The notes beneath the pieces were generated by a model that worked only from the letters and a program-made list of their open reading frames with translations, did not search any database and was not told the origin of the DNA. This document shows positions 3,924 to 15,737 of a DNA stretch of 15,737 bases, piece by piece. Every line of letters starts with the position of its first letter. Position 1 is the stretch's first letter. Made by a program: the position numbers and the translations under genes. Origin of the DNA: CAYVHU01 sp964451415 (GTDB taxonomy: Bacteria; Pseudomonadota; Alphaproteobacteria; Rhodospirillales; Magnetovibrionaceae); the NCBI GenBank assembly GCA_964451415.1, contig CAYVHU010000021.1, forward strand, positions 1 through 15,737. Reading direction: 5' to 3'.

Positions 3924-6900
3924 ATGACGACGTCGTTTACGGGTCGCAAGCGTGTGCGTAAGGATTTCGGGCGGATCGGCACTGTGGTGGATATGCCGAA
4001 CCTGATTGAGGTTCAGAAAAGTTCCTACGATTTCTTCCTGCAAAAGGACGTTCCTGCGGAAGAACGCACGCAGACGGGTCTGCAAGAAGTGTTCAAGTCG
4101 GTGTTTCCGATTCAGGATTTTTCCGGCCACGGCACGCTTGAATTCGTCGCTTACGAATTTGAAGACCCCAAATACGATGTCGAGGAATGCCAGCAGCGCG
4201 ATATGACCTATGCCGCGCCCTTGAAGGTGACGCTGCGCCTGGTGGTGTGGGACATCGACGAGGAAACCGGCGCTCGTTCGGTGCGTGATATCAAGGAACA
4301 AGACGTCTATATGGGCGACATGCCCTTGATGACGTCCAACGGCACCTTCGTCATCAATGGCACCGAACGCGTCATCGTTTCGCAGATGCATCGCTCGCCG
4401 GGCGTGTTCTTCGATCACGACAAGGGCAAAACCCATTCGTCGGGCAAGTACCTGTTCGCCGCACGCGTGATTCCCTATCGCGGTTCGTGGCTTGATTTTG
4501 AATTCGACGCCAAGGACTTGGCGTATGTGCGCATCGATCGTCGTCGCAAGTTGCCGGTGACCACTTTGTTGATGGCGCTGGACAATGACGAGACGGCGGC
4601 AAGGCGTAAAGCCGAAGGCGCAGACTTCGATGCCCTGGAAGCCGTCGGCATGTCCAAGGAAGACATCCTCAACTTTTTCTACGATCACATCACTTACACG
4701 CGCACCAAGAAGGGCTGGAAAACGCCGTTCAATGCCCAGCGTTTGCGCGGCGTAAAGTTGATCAAGGATATGGTTGACGCGAAGACCGGCAAGGTCGTCG
4801 CTGAAGCGGGCGAGAAGATGACGCCCCGTAAATTGAAAAAAATTGAAGAAAGCGACCTGCACGACATTTTCGTGTCCAGCGAGGATCTGATCGGTTCCTA
4901 TGTTGCCGAGGATCTGTTCAATGGGGAATCGGGCGAAATCTTTGCCGAACCGGGCGAAGAGATTACCGCGGAATCCATTGAGGAAATGGAACAGTCCGGT
5001 CTTACTGAGATCAAGGTTCTGGCCATTGATCACGTCAATGTCGGCCCCTATATCCGCAACACGCTGGCGGTCGACAAGAATACGTCTCGTGAAGAAGCGC
5101 TGATCGACATTTACCGTGTCATGCGTCCGGGCGAGCCGCCGACCCTGGAAACCGCGCAACAATTGTTCAAAACGTTGTTTTTCGATTCCGAACGCTACGA
5201 TCTGTCCAGTGTCGGTCGCGTTAAGATGAATTCACGTCTTGGTTTTGAGACGGATGACAGTGTGCGTGTTCTGCGTCGTGAAGATATTTTGCGGATCGTG
5301 CGTATCTTGGTTGATCTCAAGGATGGCCGTGGCGATATCGACGATATCGACCATCTGGGCAACCGTCGTGTTCGTTCGGTGGGCGAATTGATGGAAAACC
5401 AGTACCGCGTCGGTCTGTTGCGCATGGAACGCGCCATCCGCGAGCGCATGAGTTCGGTGGAAATCGACACCGTCATGCCGCACGACTTGATCAACGCGAA
5501 ACCGGCTTCCGCGGCGGTGCGCGAATTCTTCGGGTCTTCGCAGTTGTCGCAGTTCATGGATCAGACCAATCCGCTTTCGGAAGTGACGCACAAGCGGCGT
5601 TTGTCGGCTCTTGGGCCGGGCGGTTTGACCCGTGAACGCGCGGGTTTCGAGGTACGTGACGTGCATCCCACGCATTACGGTCGCATCTGTCCCATCGAAA
5701 CGCCGGAAGGACCGAATATCGGTCTTATCAACTCCCTGGCCACGTTCGCCATCGTGAATAAGTACGGCTTTATCGAAACGCCCTACCGTAAGGTTGAAAG
5801 TGGTCTTGCGTCCCACGAAACGGTTTACATGTCGGCCATGGAAGAAGGCCGTTATGTGATCGCCCAGGCCAACTCCGTTTTGGATGAAAACGGCAAGTTC
5901 TGTGATGACATGGTCTCGTGCCGCAAGGCCGGCGACTTTGTGATGGTGAAACCGGAACAAATCGAGTTCATGGATGTCTCGCCGAAACAACTGGTGTCTG
6001 TGGCCACGTCGTTGATCCCGTTTTTGGAAAACGATGACGCCAACCGTGCGCTGATGGGCTCGAATATGATGCGCCAGGCAGTGCCGCTGTTGCAGGCGGA
6101 AGCGCCGCTGGTCGGCACCGGCATGGAAGAAACCGTGGCGCGGGATTCCGGGGCGTGTATCGTCGCCAAACGCTCGGGCGTTGTCGATCAGGTGGATGCG
6201 ACGCGCATCGTGGTGCGCGCGACGGAAGAAACCTCCACTTCGGCCTCCGGCGTCGATATCTATAACCTGTTGAAGTTTCAGCGTTCCAACCAGAACACCT
6301 GCTTGCATCAAAAGCCTCTGGTGAAGGTTGGCGATCGCGTTGAGGCTGGCGACACCATCGCCGATGGTCCGTCCACCCAGTTGGGTGATCTGGCGCTGGG
6401 CAAGAACGTGCTGGTCGCGTTCATGCCTTGGAATGGCTACAACTTTGAGGATTCCATTCTCATCAACGAACGGATCGTGAAGGATGACGTGTTTACGTCG
6501 ATCCATATCGAGGAATTCGAGGTGATGGCCCGTGACACCAAATTGGGTCAAGAAGAGATCACCCGCGACATTCCCAATGTCGGCGAAGAGGCTTTGAAGA
6601 ATCAGGACGAAGCGGGCATCGTTTACATTGGTGCGGAAGTGGAGCCGGGCGACATTCTGGTGGGCAAGGTGACGCCGAAGGGCGAATCGCCGATGACGCC
6701 GGAAGAAAAACTGCTGCGCGCCATCTTCGGTGAAAAGGCCACCGACGTGCGTGATACCTCGTTGCGTCTGCCGCCGGGTGTGGCTGGCACCGTGGTTGAG
6801 GTGCGGGTGTTCAATCGGCGCGGCGTGGACAAGGACGAACGCGCCTTGGCCATCGAACGCGACGAAATCGAACGTCTCGCCAAGGATCGTGACGATGAAC

Positions 6901-8075
6901 GCTCCATTTTGGAAAAGAGCTTTTCATCGCGCCTCAAGGACCTGTTGCTGGGCAAGAATGTCGTATCGGGTCCCAAGGGCATCAACGAAGATGCCATCAT
7001 CAGCGAAGACTTGTTGAATGCGTATACGCCCGGACAACAGGCGCAGATCGTTGTCGGCGACGACAAGGTAATGCTGGATGTCGAGGCCCTGAAGGGCCAG
7101 TTCGAGGAATCCATCGCCGCTCTTCAAGCGCGTTTCGAGGATAAGGTCGATAAGCTGCAACGCGGCGACGATCTGGCCCCCGGCGTGATGAAGATGGTCA
7201 AGGTGTTCGTGGCGGTGAAGCGCAAGCTGCAACCGGGCGACAAGATGGCGGGGCGTCACGGCAACAAGGGTGTGATTTCACGTATTTTGCCCATGGAAGA
7301 CATGCCGTATCTGGAAGACGGCACACCGGTCGATATCGTGTTGAATCCGCTGGGCGTGCCCTCACGCATGAACGTGGGGCAGATTTTGGAAACACATCTG
7401 GGTTGGGCGTGTGCCGGGATTGGGCAGCAGATCGGCGATATTGCTGATGCCATTCAGACCCAAGGTGCAGATTCTTCGCAACTCAAGGCCAAGTTAAAAG
7501 ATGTCTATTCGCCGAGTGAATTCAAAGAGAAAATCGAACCTCTTGAGGATGATGGGCTTCTCGAAATGGCTGATAACCTGCGCAAGGGGGTGCCCATCGC
7601 CACGCCTGTGTTTGACGGCGCGCGTGAAGACGATATCAATGACATGCTGGATCTTGCGGGCCTGCCGACGTCGGGTCAGATGACGCTGATCGACGGTCGT
7701 ACCGGCGTACCGTTCGATCGTTCGGTTACGGTTGGTTTCATCTACATGCTGAAACTGCACCATTTGGTCGATGATAAAATTCATGCTCGTTCCATCGGTC
7801 CGTACTCTCTGGTCACCCAGCAACCGTTGGGCGGCAAGGCGCAATTCGGCGGTCAGAGATTTGGTGAAATGGAGGTGTGGGCGCTGGAGGCCTATGGCGC
7901 TGCGTACACGCTTCAAGAAATGCTGACGGTGAAATCCGATGACGTTTCGGGGCGTGCCAAGGTTTACGAATCGATTGTGCGCGGCGACGACAATTTCGAA
8001 GCCGGCGTTCCTGAATCCTTCAACGTTCTGGTCAAGGAGCTTCAGGCTCTGGGCCTGAACGTCGATCTGTCCTAA
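3924..8075 (+). CDS. rpoB: DNA-directed RNA polymerase subunit beta
   Basis: RpoB forms one half of the polymerase active-site cleft and binds rifampicin. The 1383-residue product opens MTTSFTGRKRVRKDFGRI. It contains the rifampicin region SSQLSQFMDQTNPLSEVTHK (residues 538-557, then RRLSALGPGGL). The residues matching E. coli Q513, D516, H526 and S531 (here Q543, D546, H556, S561) are all wild-type, predicting sensitivity at this site. GDKMAGRHGNKG carries the conserved lysines K1107 and K1115 (E. coli K1065 and K1073). The C-terminus has GGKAQFGGQRFGEMEVWALE. The protein is about 41 residues longer than E. coli beta, with most of the excess before the rifampicin region, as is usual in alphaproteobacteria. 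The ATG at 3924 is seven bases after GAGG (3913-3916); TTG 3921 is in frame but poorly placed. rpoC follows after 26 bases. Confidence 0.98.
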   Translation: MTTSFTGRKRVRKDFGRIGTVVDMPNLIEVQKSSYDFFLQKDVPAEERTQTGLQEVFKSVFPIQDFSGHGTLEFVAYEFEDPKYDVEECQQRDMTYAAPLKVTLRLVVWDIDEETGARSVRDIKEQDVYMGDMPLMTSNGTFVINGTERVIVSQMHRSPGVFFDHDKGKTHSSGKYLFAARVIPYRGSWLDFEFDAKDLAYVRIDRRRKLPVTTLLMALDNDETAARRKAEGADFDALEAVGMSKEDILNFFYDHITYTRTKKGWKTPFNAQRLRGVKLIKDMVDAKTGKVVAEAGEKMTPRKLKKIEESDLHDIFVSSEDLIGSYVAEDLFNGESGEIFAEPGEEITAESIEEMEQSGLTEIKVLAIDHVNVGPYIRNTLAVDKNTSREEALIDIYRVMRPGEPPTLETAQQLFKTLFFDSERYDLSSVGRVKMNSRLGFETDDSVRVLRREDILRIVRILVDLKDGRGDIDDIDHLGNRRVRSVGELMENQYRVGLLRMERAIRERMSSVEIDTVMPHDLINAKPASAAVREFFGSSQLSQFMDQTNPLSEVTHKRRLSALGPGGLTRERAGFEVRDVHPTHYGRICPIETPEGPNIGLINSLATFAIVNKYGFIETPYRKVESGLASHETVYMSAMEEGRYVIAQANSVLDENGKFCDDMVSCRKAGDFVMVKPEQIEFMDVSPKQLVSVATSLIPFLENDDANRALMGSNMMRQAVPLLQAEAPLVGTGMEETVARDSGACIVAKRSGVVDQVDATRIVVRATEETSTSASGVDIYNLLKFQRSNQNTCLHQKPLVKVGDRVEAGDTIADGPSTQLGDLALGKNVLVAFMPWNGYNFEDSILINERIVKDDVFTSIHIEEFEVMARDTKLGQEEITRDIPNVGEEALKNQDEAGIVYIGAEVEPGDILVGKVTPKGESPMTPEEKLLRAIFGEKATDVRDTSLRLPPGVAGTVVEVRVFNRRGVDKDERALAIERDEIERLAKDRDDERSILEKSFSSRLKDLLLGKNVVSGPKGINEDAIISEDLLNAYTPGQQAQIVVGDDKVMLDVEALKGQFEESIAALQARFEDKVDKLQRGDDLAPGVMKMVKVFVAVKRKLQPGDKMAGRHGNKGVISRILPMEDMPYLEDGTPVDIVLNPLGVPSRMNVGQILETHLGWACAGIGQQIGDIADAIQTQGADSSQLKAKLKDVYSPSEFKEKIEPLEDDGLLEMADNLRKGVPIATPVFDGAREDDINDMLDLAGLPTSGQMTLIDGRTGVPFDRSVTVGFIYMLKLHHLVDDKIHARSIGPYSLVTQQPLGGKAQFGGQRFGEMEVWALEAYGAAYTLQEMLTVKSDDVSGRAKVYESIVRGDDNFEAGVPESFNVLVKELQALGLNVDLS

Positions 8076-8101
8076 GCGCGTGAATTTGAGGAGTATTGAA
8101 C

Positions 8102-12307
<4,206 letters not shown>

Positions 12308-12320
12308 GACGGACTTTTCT

Positions 12321-12340
12321 TTCCTGGTTGGTTCCAGGAA
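12321..12340 (+). other. Small hairpin after rpoC
   Basis: TTCCTGG (12321-12327) pairs with CCAGGAA (12334-12340) around TTGGTT. It has no T-run. It may protect the 3' end of rpoBC RNA or pause polymerase before the next hairpin. Confidence 0.4.
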
Positions 12341-12348
12341 TCAAGGAT

Positions 12349-12389
12349 ACGGGCGGGGCAGGGAACGAAATTCCGGCACCGCCCGTTTT
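12349..12389 (+). terminator. Probable terminator after rpoC
   Basis: ACGGGCGG (12349-12356) pairs with CCGCCCGT (12379-12386), with an inner GGAA/TTCC helix around CGAAA, followed by TTTTATG. The stem is strong but the T-run is only four bases, so partial read-through into rpsL is likely. It lies 41 bases after the rpoC stop and 38 bases before the next promoter. Confidence 0.65.
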
Positions 12390-12426
12390 ATGTGTGCGAA
12401 TTATTGCGTTGGGAGCATTCTTTGTC

Positions 12427-12455
12427 TTGACGGGGGCTGAGGGTCTGCATAGTAT
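12427..12455 (+). promoter_or_regulatory. Promoter of the str operon (rpsL-rpsG-fusA-tuf)
   Basis: TTGACG (12427-12432, 5 of 6), an exact 17-bp spacer and TAGTAT (12450-12455, 4 of 6) form a good sigma-70 promoter. RNA should start near 12462, giving about 217 bases of leader before rpsL. The discriminator GCGCGC is all G and C, as at the rplJ promoter, which suggests stringent control. The -10 lies inside the small palindrome GCATAGTATGC. Confidence 0.68.
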
Positions 12456-12572
12456 GCGCGCTCTTCCGGGGCCTGGTGGTGAACCCGAGAATCACTCGGT
12501 TTGGCGGTTCAGACGCAGGCACCCGAAGTTAGCGAGTTGTAAGATAGAGCCCTTAGGGGCGCTCATTTGACC

Positions 12573-12617
12573 ACCGAGAGGTAGGAAGAGCCAATGGCCT
12601 TACCTCTGCGGTCTTTT
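12573..12617 (+). terminator. Attenuator-like hairpin in the rpsL leader
   Basis: ACCGAGAGGTA (12573-12583) pairs with TACCTCT-G-CGGT (12601-12612), eleven base pairs with one bulged G. GG/CC may extend it inward. CTTTTGTT follows, so it has the form of a weak intrinsic terminator inside the transcribed leader, 66 bases before rpsL. A leader attenuator is the simplest reading. Rest of the leader: CCGAG/CTCGG near 12487-12501 and GAGC/GCTC at 12547-12564. Confidence 0.5.
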
Positions 12618-12665
12618 GTTGCACCGGGAATTCATCTTTTGAGATGGATCATACGGTGCGTGTGA
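12594..12665 (+). other. Possible 23-codon leader ORF before rpsL
   Basis: An ATG at 12594, seven bases after AGGA (12583-12586), opens a 23-codon frame (MALPLRSFVAPG...) that stops at TGA 12663-12665, 13 bases before rpsL. Its ATG is in the loop of the attenuator-like hairpin and its first codons form the 3' arm, so its translation would melt that hairpin. I recognise no family, and the ORF could be chance. Confidence 0.25.
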
Positions 12666-12678
12666 TGGAAAGAACGCT

Positions 12679-13050
12679 ATGCCGACGATTAACCAGTTGA
12701 TCCGCAAGCCTCGCAAGGCCCCTGTCGCGCGCAACAACGTTCCCGCTTTGAAGGCTTGTCCTCAGAAGCGTGGCGTGTGTACGCGTGTGTATACAACGAC
12801 CCCCAAGAAGCCGAACTCGGCGCTTCGCAAAGTCGCCCGCGTGCGGCTTACCAACGGTTTTGAAGTGACCAGTTACATACCGGGCGAAGGTCATAACCTA
12901 CAAGAGCACTCGGTTGTTATGATCCGTGGCGGTCGCGTCAAGGATTTGCCTGGTGTGCGTTATCACGTCATTCGCGGCACGTTGGACACCCAGGGTGTTT
13001 CCGATCGTCGCCAACGTCGTTCCAAATACGGCGCGAAGCGTCCGAAGTAA
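12679..13050 (+). CDS. rpsL: 30S ribosomal protein S12
   Basis: S12 lies at the decoding centre and sets translational accuracy. The 123-residue protein begins MPTINQLIRKPR and has the S12 signature TTTPKKPNSALRKVARVRLT. Lys43 and Lys88 (RVKDLP), the residues usually changed in streptomycin resistance, are both wild-type. Asp89, the methylthiolation target of RimO in other bacteria, is present. The length is the same as in many bacteria. The ATG at 12679 has only a weak binding site (GGAAAG around 12667-12672), unlike its neighbours, so its initiation may depend on leader folding or on coupling from the upstream ORF. rpsG starts 18 bases downstream. Confidence 0.97.
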   Translation: MPTINQLIRKPRKAPVARNNVPALKACPQKRGVCTRVYTTTPKKPNSALRKVARVRLTNGFEVTSYIPGEGHNLQEHSVVMIRGGRVKDLPGVRYHVIRGTLDTQGVSDRRQRRSKYGAKRPK

Positions 13051-13068
13051 ACAAGAGGTCTTTGAGAA

Positions 13069-13539
13069 ATGTCCCGCCGCCACGCTGCTGAGAAACGCGA
13101 CATTCTGCCGGACGCCAAGTATGGCGATCTGGTGGTTACCAAGTTTATGAATTCTTTGATGTTCGACGGCAAGAAGTCCGCCGCAGAACATATTGTTTAC
13201 GGTGCCTTCGATCGCATTGAAAAGAAAATGAAGGCCGATCCTTTGGTTTTGTTTCGCGAAGCCATTGATAATGTGAAGCCCTCCGTGGAGGTTCGTTCGC
13301 GTCGTGTTGGTGGTGCCACGTATCAGGTTCCGGTCGAAGTCCGCGCCCAGCGCCGCCAGGCGCTTGCCATTCGTTGGTTGGTGGACATGGCGCGCAAGCG
13401 TTCGGAAAACACCATGGTTGACCGTCTGTCCGGTGAGCTGATGGATGCATCGCAAAATCGCGGCGCGGCCGTCAAGAAGCGCGAAGACACGCATAAAATG
13501 GCTGAGGCGAACAAAGCCTTTTCGCATTATCGCTGGTAA
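13069..13539 (+). CDS. rpsG: 30S ribosomal protein S7
   Basis: S7 is the primary binding protein that nucleates assembly of the 16S rRNA 3' major domain (the small-subunit head) and lines the E site. The 156-residue product starts MSRRHAAEKR and contains the family segments KFMNSLMFDGKKSAAEHIVY, RVGGATYQVPVEV and RWLVDMARKRSENTM, with the C-terminus AEANKAFSHYRW. The length is that of typical bacterial S7 (the E. coli K-12 form is longer). The ATG at 13069 is ten bases after GAGG (13055-13058), and GAGA lies nearer. The gap from rpsL is only 18 bases, too small for the S7-binding intercistronic hairpin known in E. coli. fusA follows after 29 bases. Confidence 0.97.
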   Translation: MSRRHAAEKRDILPDAKYGDLVVTKFMNSLMFDGKKSAAEHIVYGAFDRIEKKMKADPLVLFREAIDNVKPSVEVRSRRVGGATYQVPVEVRAQRRQALAIRWLVDMARKRSENTMVDRLSGELMDASQNRGAAVKKREDTHKMAEANKAFSHYRW

Positions 13540-13568
13540 GGCCCGAAAGTTCTCAAGGAAATACGACT

Positions 13569-15647
13569 ATGGCACGTTCAGTCGCCCTCGATATGTATCG
13601 CAACATCGGCATCATGGCTCACATTGATGCCGGTAAAACGACGACCACGGAACGCATTCTTTATTACACCGGCAAGTCCTATAAAATTGGCGAAGTGCAT
13701 GATGGCGCGGCGACGATGGATTGGATGGAGCAGGAGCAAGAGCGCGGCATTACCATTACGTCGGCTGCCACGACGTGTTTCTGGCGCGATCATCAGGTCA
13801 ATATTATCGACACCCCGGGTCACGTTGACTTCACCATCGAGGTCGAGCGTTCATTGCGTGTGCTGGATGGTGCCGTGACGGTGTTTGATTCCGTTGCTGG
13901 TGTCGAGCCGCAGTCCGAAACGGTGTGGCGTCAGGCCGACAAGTACAGTGTTCCGCGGATGTGTTTCGTCAACAAGATGGACCGCACCGGGGCCGATTTT
14001 TATCGCTGTGTCGATATGATGGTGGATCGGCTGGGGGCGCGTCCCTTGGTGTGTCAATTGCCCATCGGCGCGGAAGACACCTTTGTCGGCGTCGTGGATT
14101 TACTCAAAGATAAAGCGATCATCTGGGACGAAGAAGGCCTCGGTGCGGCGTATCACGAAGAAGACATTCCCGCTGATCTGGCCGAAAAAGCGGCGCAGTA
14201 TCGCGAGGCCTTGATTGAAACGGCGGTCGAGCAGGACGATACGGCGATGGAAGCGTACCTCGATGGTACCGAACCGGACCGCGACACCTTGATTGCCTGT
14301 ATCCGCAAGGGCACCATTGCCGGTGATTTTGTTCCAGTTTTGTGTGGCACCGCTTTCAAGAATAAGGGCGTGCAGCCGTTGCTTGATGCTGTGGTGGACT
14401 TTCTTCCGGCACCGACCGACGTTCCCTCGATCAAGGGTGTCAAGATGGACACCGAAGAAGAAATCACGCGCAAAAGTTCGGATGACGAACCCTTCGCGGC
14501 GCTGGCGTTCAAGATCATGAACGACCCCTTTGTTGGTTCGTTGACGTTCTGCCGCGTGTATTCCGGTGTGCTTGAGGCCGGTTCCAGCGTGCTGAATTCC
14601 GTCAAAGACAAGCGCGAACGCGTGGGTCGGATGTTGCAGATGCACTCCAATTCGCGTGAAGACATCAAAGAAGCGCGCGCCGGCGATATTGTCGCTCTTG
14701 CGGGCCTGAAGGATACGACGACGGGCGACACCTTGTGTGATATGGCCTCTGCGGTGATTTTGGAGCGCATGGAATTCCCGGAGCCGGTTATCGAGGTGGC
14801 TGTGGAACCGAAGACCAAGGCCGACCAGGAGAAAATGGGCGTTGCCCTGTCGCGCCTGGCAGCTGAGGATCCGTCGTTTCGCGTGACATCGGACAACGAA
14901 AGTGGTCAGACCGTGATCAAGGGCATGGGTGAATTGCATCTTGATATTATCGTCGATCGCATGAAGCGTGAATTCAATGTTGAAGCCAACGTGGGCGCAC
15001 CGCAAGTTGCCTACCGCGAAAGCATTTCCAAGGTTCATGAAGTTGACTACACGCACAAGAAGCAATCCGGTGGTTCGGGTCAGTATGCCCGTGTGAAGAT
15101 GGTATTTGAGCCCTCCGAGCCGGGAGATGGTTTTATTTTTGAAAGCAAGATCGTTGGCGGCAACGTTCCGCGCGAATACATTCCCGGTGTTGAAAAAGGC
15201 TTGAAAAGCGCCATTCAGACAGGCGTTTTGGCAGGGTTTCCGGTAATCGACTTCAAAGCGACGTTGGTTGACGGTGCTTATCACGATGTTGACTCATCCG
15301 TTTTGGCCTTTGAAATCGCTGCGCGCGCTGCCTTCCGTGAAGGTTGCAAGGCGGCGGGGCCCAAGCTTCTGGAACCGATCATGGACGTTGAAATCGTCAC
15401 CCCGGACGATTACATGGGCGACATCATCGGTGACTTGAATTCACGTCGCGGTCAAATCGGTGAAATGGAACAGCGCGGCAATGCGCGTGTTATCACGGCG
15501 AAAGTGCCGTTGGCCAACATGTTCGGTTATATCAATACGTTGCGGTCCATGTCTCAGGGTCGTGCCCAGTACAGCATGCAGTTTGCGAATTACGCAGAAG
15601 TGCCTTCGCAGGTTGCCCAGGAAATCCAAACCAAGCTTGCCGGCTGA
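13569..15647 (+). CDS. fusA: Elongation factor G
   Basis: EF-G is the GTPase that drives tRNA-mRNA translocation and, with RRF, ribosome recycling. The 692-residue product has the GTPase motifs G1 AHIDAGKT (17-24), switch I RGITITSA (59-66), G3 DTPGHVDF (81-88, with His85) and G4 NKMD (135-138). Domain IV shows KQSGGSGQYARVKM, and domain V contains RRGQIGEMEQRGNARVI. The ATG at 13569 lies eight bases after AAGGAA (13555-13560). Length and all motifs match canonical bacterial EF-G of the translocation type. There is no sign of a second, specialised EF-G2. It is co-transcribed with rpsL-rpsG and probably with the following tuf, 26 bases away. Confidence 0.98.
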   Translation: MARSVALDMYRNIGIMAHIDAGKTTTTERILYYTGKSYKIGEVHDGAATMDWMEQEQERGITITSAATTCFWRDHQVNIIDTPGHVDFTIEVERSLRVLDGAVTVFDSVAGVEPQSETVWRQADKYSVPRMCFVNKMDRTGADFYRCVDMMVDRLGARPLVCQLPIGAEDTFVGVVDLLKDKAIIWDEEGLGAAYHEEDIPADLAEKAAQYREALIETAVEQDDTAMEAYLDGTEPDRDTLIACIRKGTIAGDFVPVLCGTAFKNKGVQPLLDAVVDFLPAPTDVPSIKGVKMDTEEEITRKSSDDEPFAALAFKIMNDPFVGSLTFCRVYSGVLEAGSSVLNSVKDKRERVGRMLQMHSNSREDIKEARAGDIVALAGLKDTTTGDTLCDMASAVILERMEFPEPVIEVAVEPKTKADQEKMGVALSRLAAEDPSFRVTSDNESGQTVIKGMGELHLDIIVDRMKREFNVEANVGAPQVAYRESISKVHEVDYTHKKQSGGSGQYARVKMVFEPSEPGDGFIFESKIVGGNVPREYIPGVEKGLKSAIQTGVLAGFPVIDFKATLVDGAYHDVDSSVLAFEIAARAAFREGCKAAGPKLLEPIMDVEIVTPDDYMGDIIGDLNSRRGQIGEMEQRGNARVITAKVPLANMFGYINTLRSMSQGRAQYSMQFANYAEVPSQVAQEIQTKLAG

Positions 15648-15654
15648 TGCCGGT
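15639..15654 (+). other. Small hairpin across the fusA stop codon
   Basis: GCCGGC (15639-15644) can pair with GCCGGT (15649-15654) around TGAT, placing the fusA stop codon in the loop. A TTTG follows. It resembles a very weak attenuator, but the stem is short and a ribosome terminating here would cover it. Confidence 0.3.
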
Positions 15655-15673
15655 TTGAATGGAGTGAAGAAAA

Positions 15674-15737
15674 ATGGCTAAAGAAAAGTTTGAACGCACG
15701 AAGCCGCATTGCAACATTGGCACGATCGGCCACGTTG
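15674..15737 (+). CDS. tuf: Elongation factor Tu, N-terminal start (second tuf copy, cut by the window end)
   Basis: The first 21 codons encode MAKEKFERTKPHCNIGTIGH V, the conserved EF-Tu N-terminus that leads into the P-loop GHVDHGKT just beyond the window. The ATG at 15674 follows GGAGTGAAG (from 15661) at a normal distance. The gene is 26 bases after fusA, the standard str operon order, and it lies on the same strand as the first tuf. In alphaproteobacteria this copy is usually followed by rpsJ and the S10 operon, which cannot be seen here. Confidence 0.96.
   Translation, partial: MAKEKFERTKPHCNIGTIGHV

Noticed and set aside
3903..5162. Minus-strand open frame of 419 codons inside rpoB
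   Set aside because: Antisense to conserved beta subunit codons and rich in His, Arg and Gln, as mirror frames of GC-rich genes are.
5232..6551. Minus-strand open frame of 439 codons inside rpoB
   Set aside because: The same antisense effect over the rifampicin region and the rest of the core. No recognisable motif.

Overview
The window is a housekeeping locus, read entirely on the + strand: the fused rif/str transcription and translation cluster. Gene order is tuf (3' end) - trnW - secE - nusG - rplK - rplA - rplJ - rplL - rpoB - rpoC - rpsL - rpsG - fusA - tuf (5' end). The two tuf genes, continuous rpoC-to-rpsL linkage, long RpoB (1383 aa, with extra sequence ahead of the rifampicin region), short single-span SecE and the L10 and L7/L12 sequences all suggest an alphaproteobacterium, probably Rhodospirillales-like. 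That placement is inferred from protein flavour, since no 16S gene is present. All core genes are intact, with no frameshift, intein, insertion sequence, CRISPR array or sign of recent transfer.

Layout. 1-95 is the end of a first EF-Tu gene, closed by a strong terminator (155-187). 188-272 holds a candidate promoter and an 11-bp direct repeat ahead of tRNA-Trp (273-348). 408-2375 carries secE, nusG, rplK and rplA, with an L1-stalk-like RNA element just before rplK. 2376-2705 is a 330-base non-coding stretch with palindromes, a strong promoter, an L10 leader and further hairpins. 2706-3641 is rplJ-rplL. 3642-3923 (282 bases, non-coding) has two hairpins and a possible rpoB promoter. 3924-12307 is rpoB-rpoC. 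12308-12678 (371 bases) has a terminator-like hairpin, a strong promoter and a leader with an attenuator-like hairpin. 12679-15647 is rpsL-rpsG-fusA, followed by the start of a second tuf.

The products couple transcription and translation: RNA polymerase beta and beta', the elongation factor NusG, the translocon subunit SecE, stalk proteins L1, L10, L11 and L7/L12, decoding-site proteins S12 and S7, and the GTPases EF-G and EF-Tu. Control appears to act mainly on RNA: L1 on the rplK leader, the L10 complex on the rplJ leader, hairpins before rpoB and a probable attenuator before rpsL.

I found no new gene system. The points worth a second look are the regulatory spacers, mainly the perfect 12-bp palindrome overlapping the rplJ promoter, the rpsL leader hairpin with an overlapping 23-codon ORF, and a three-fold repeat in the L10 tail.
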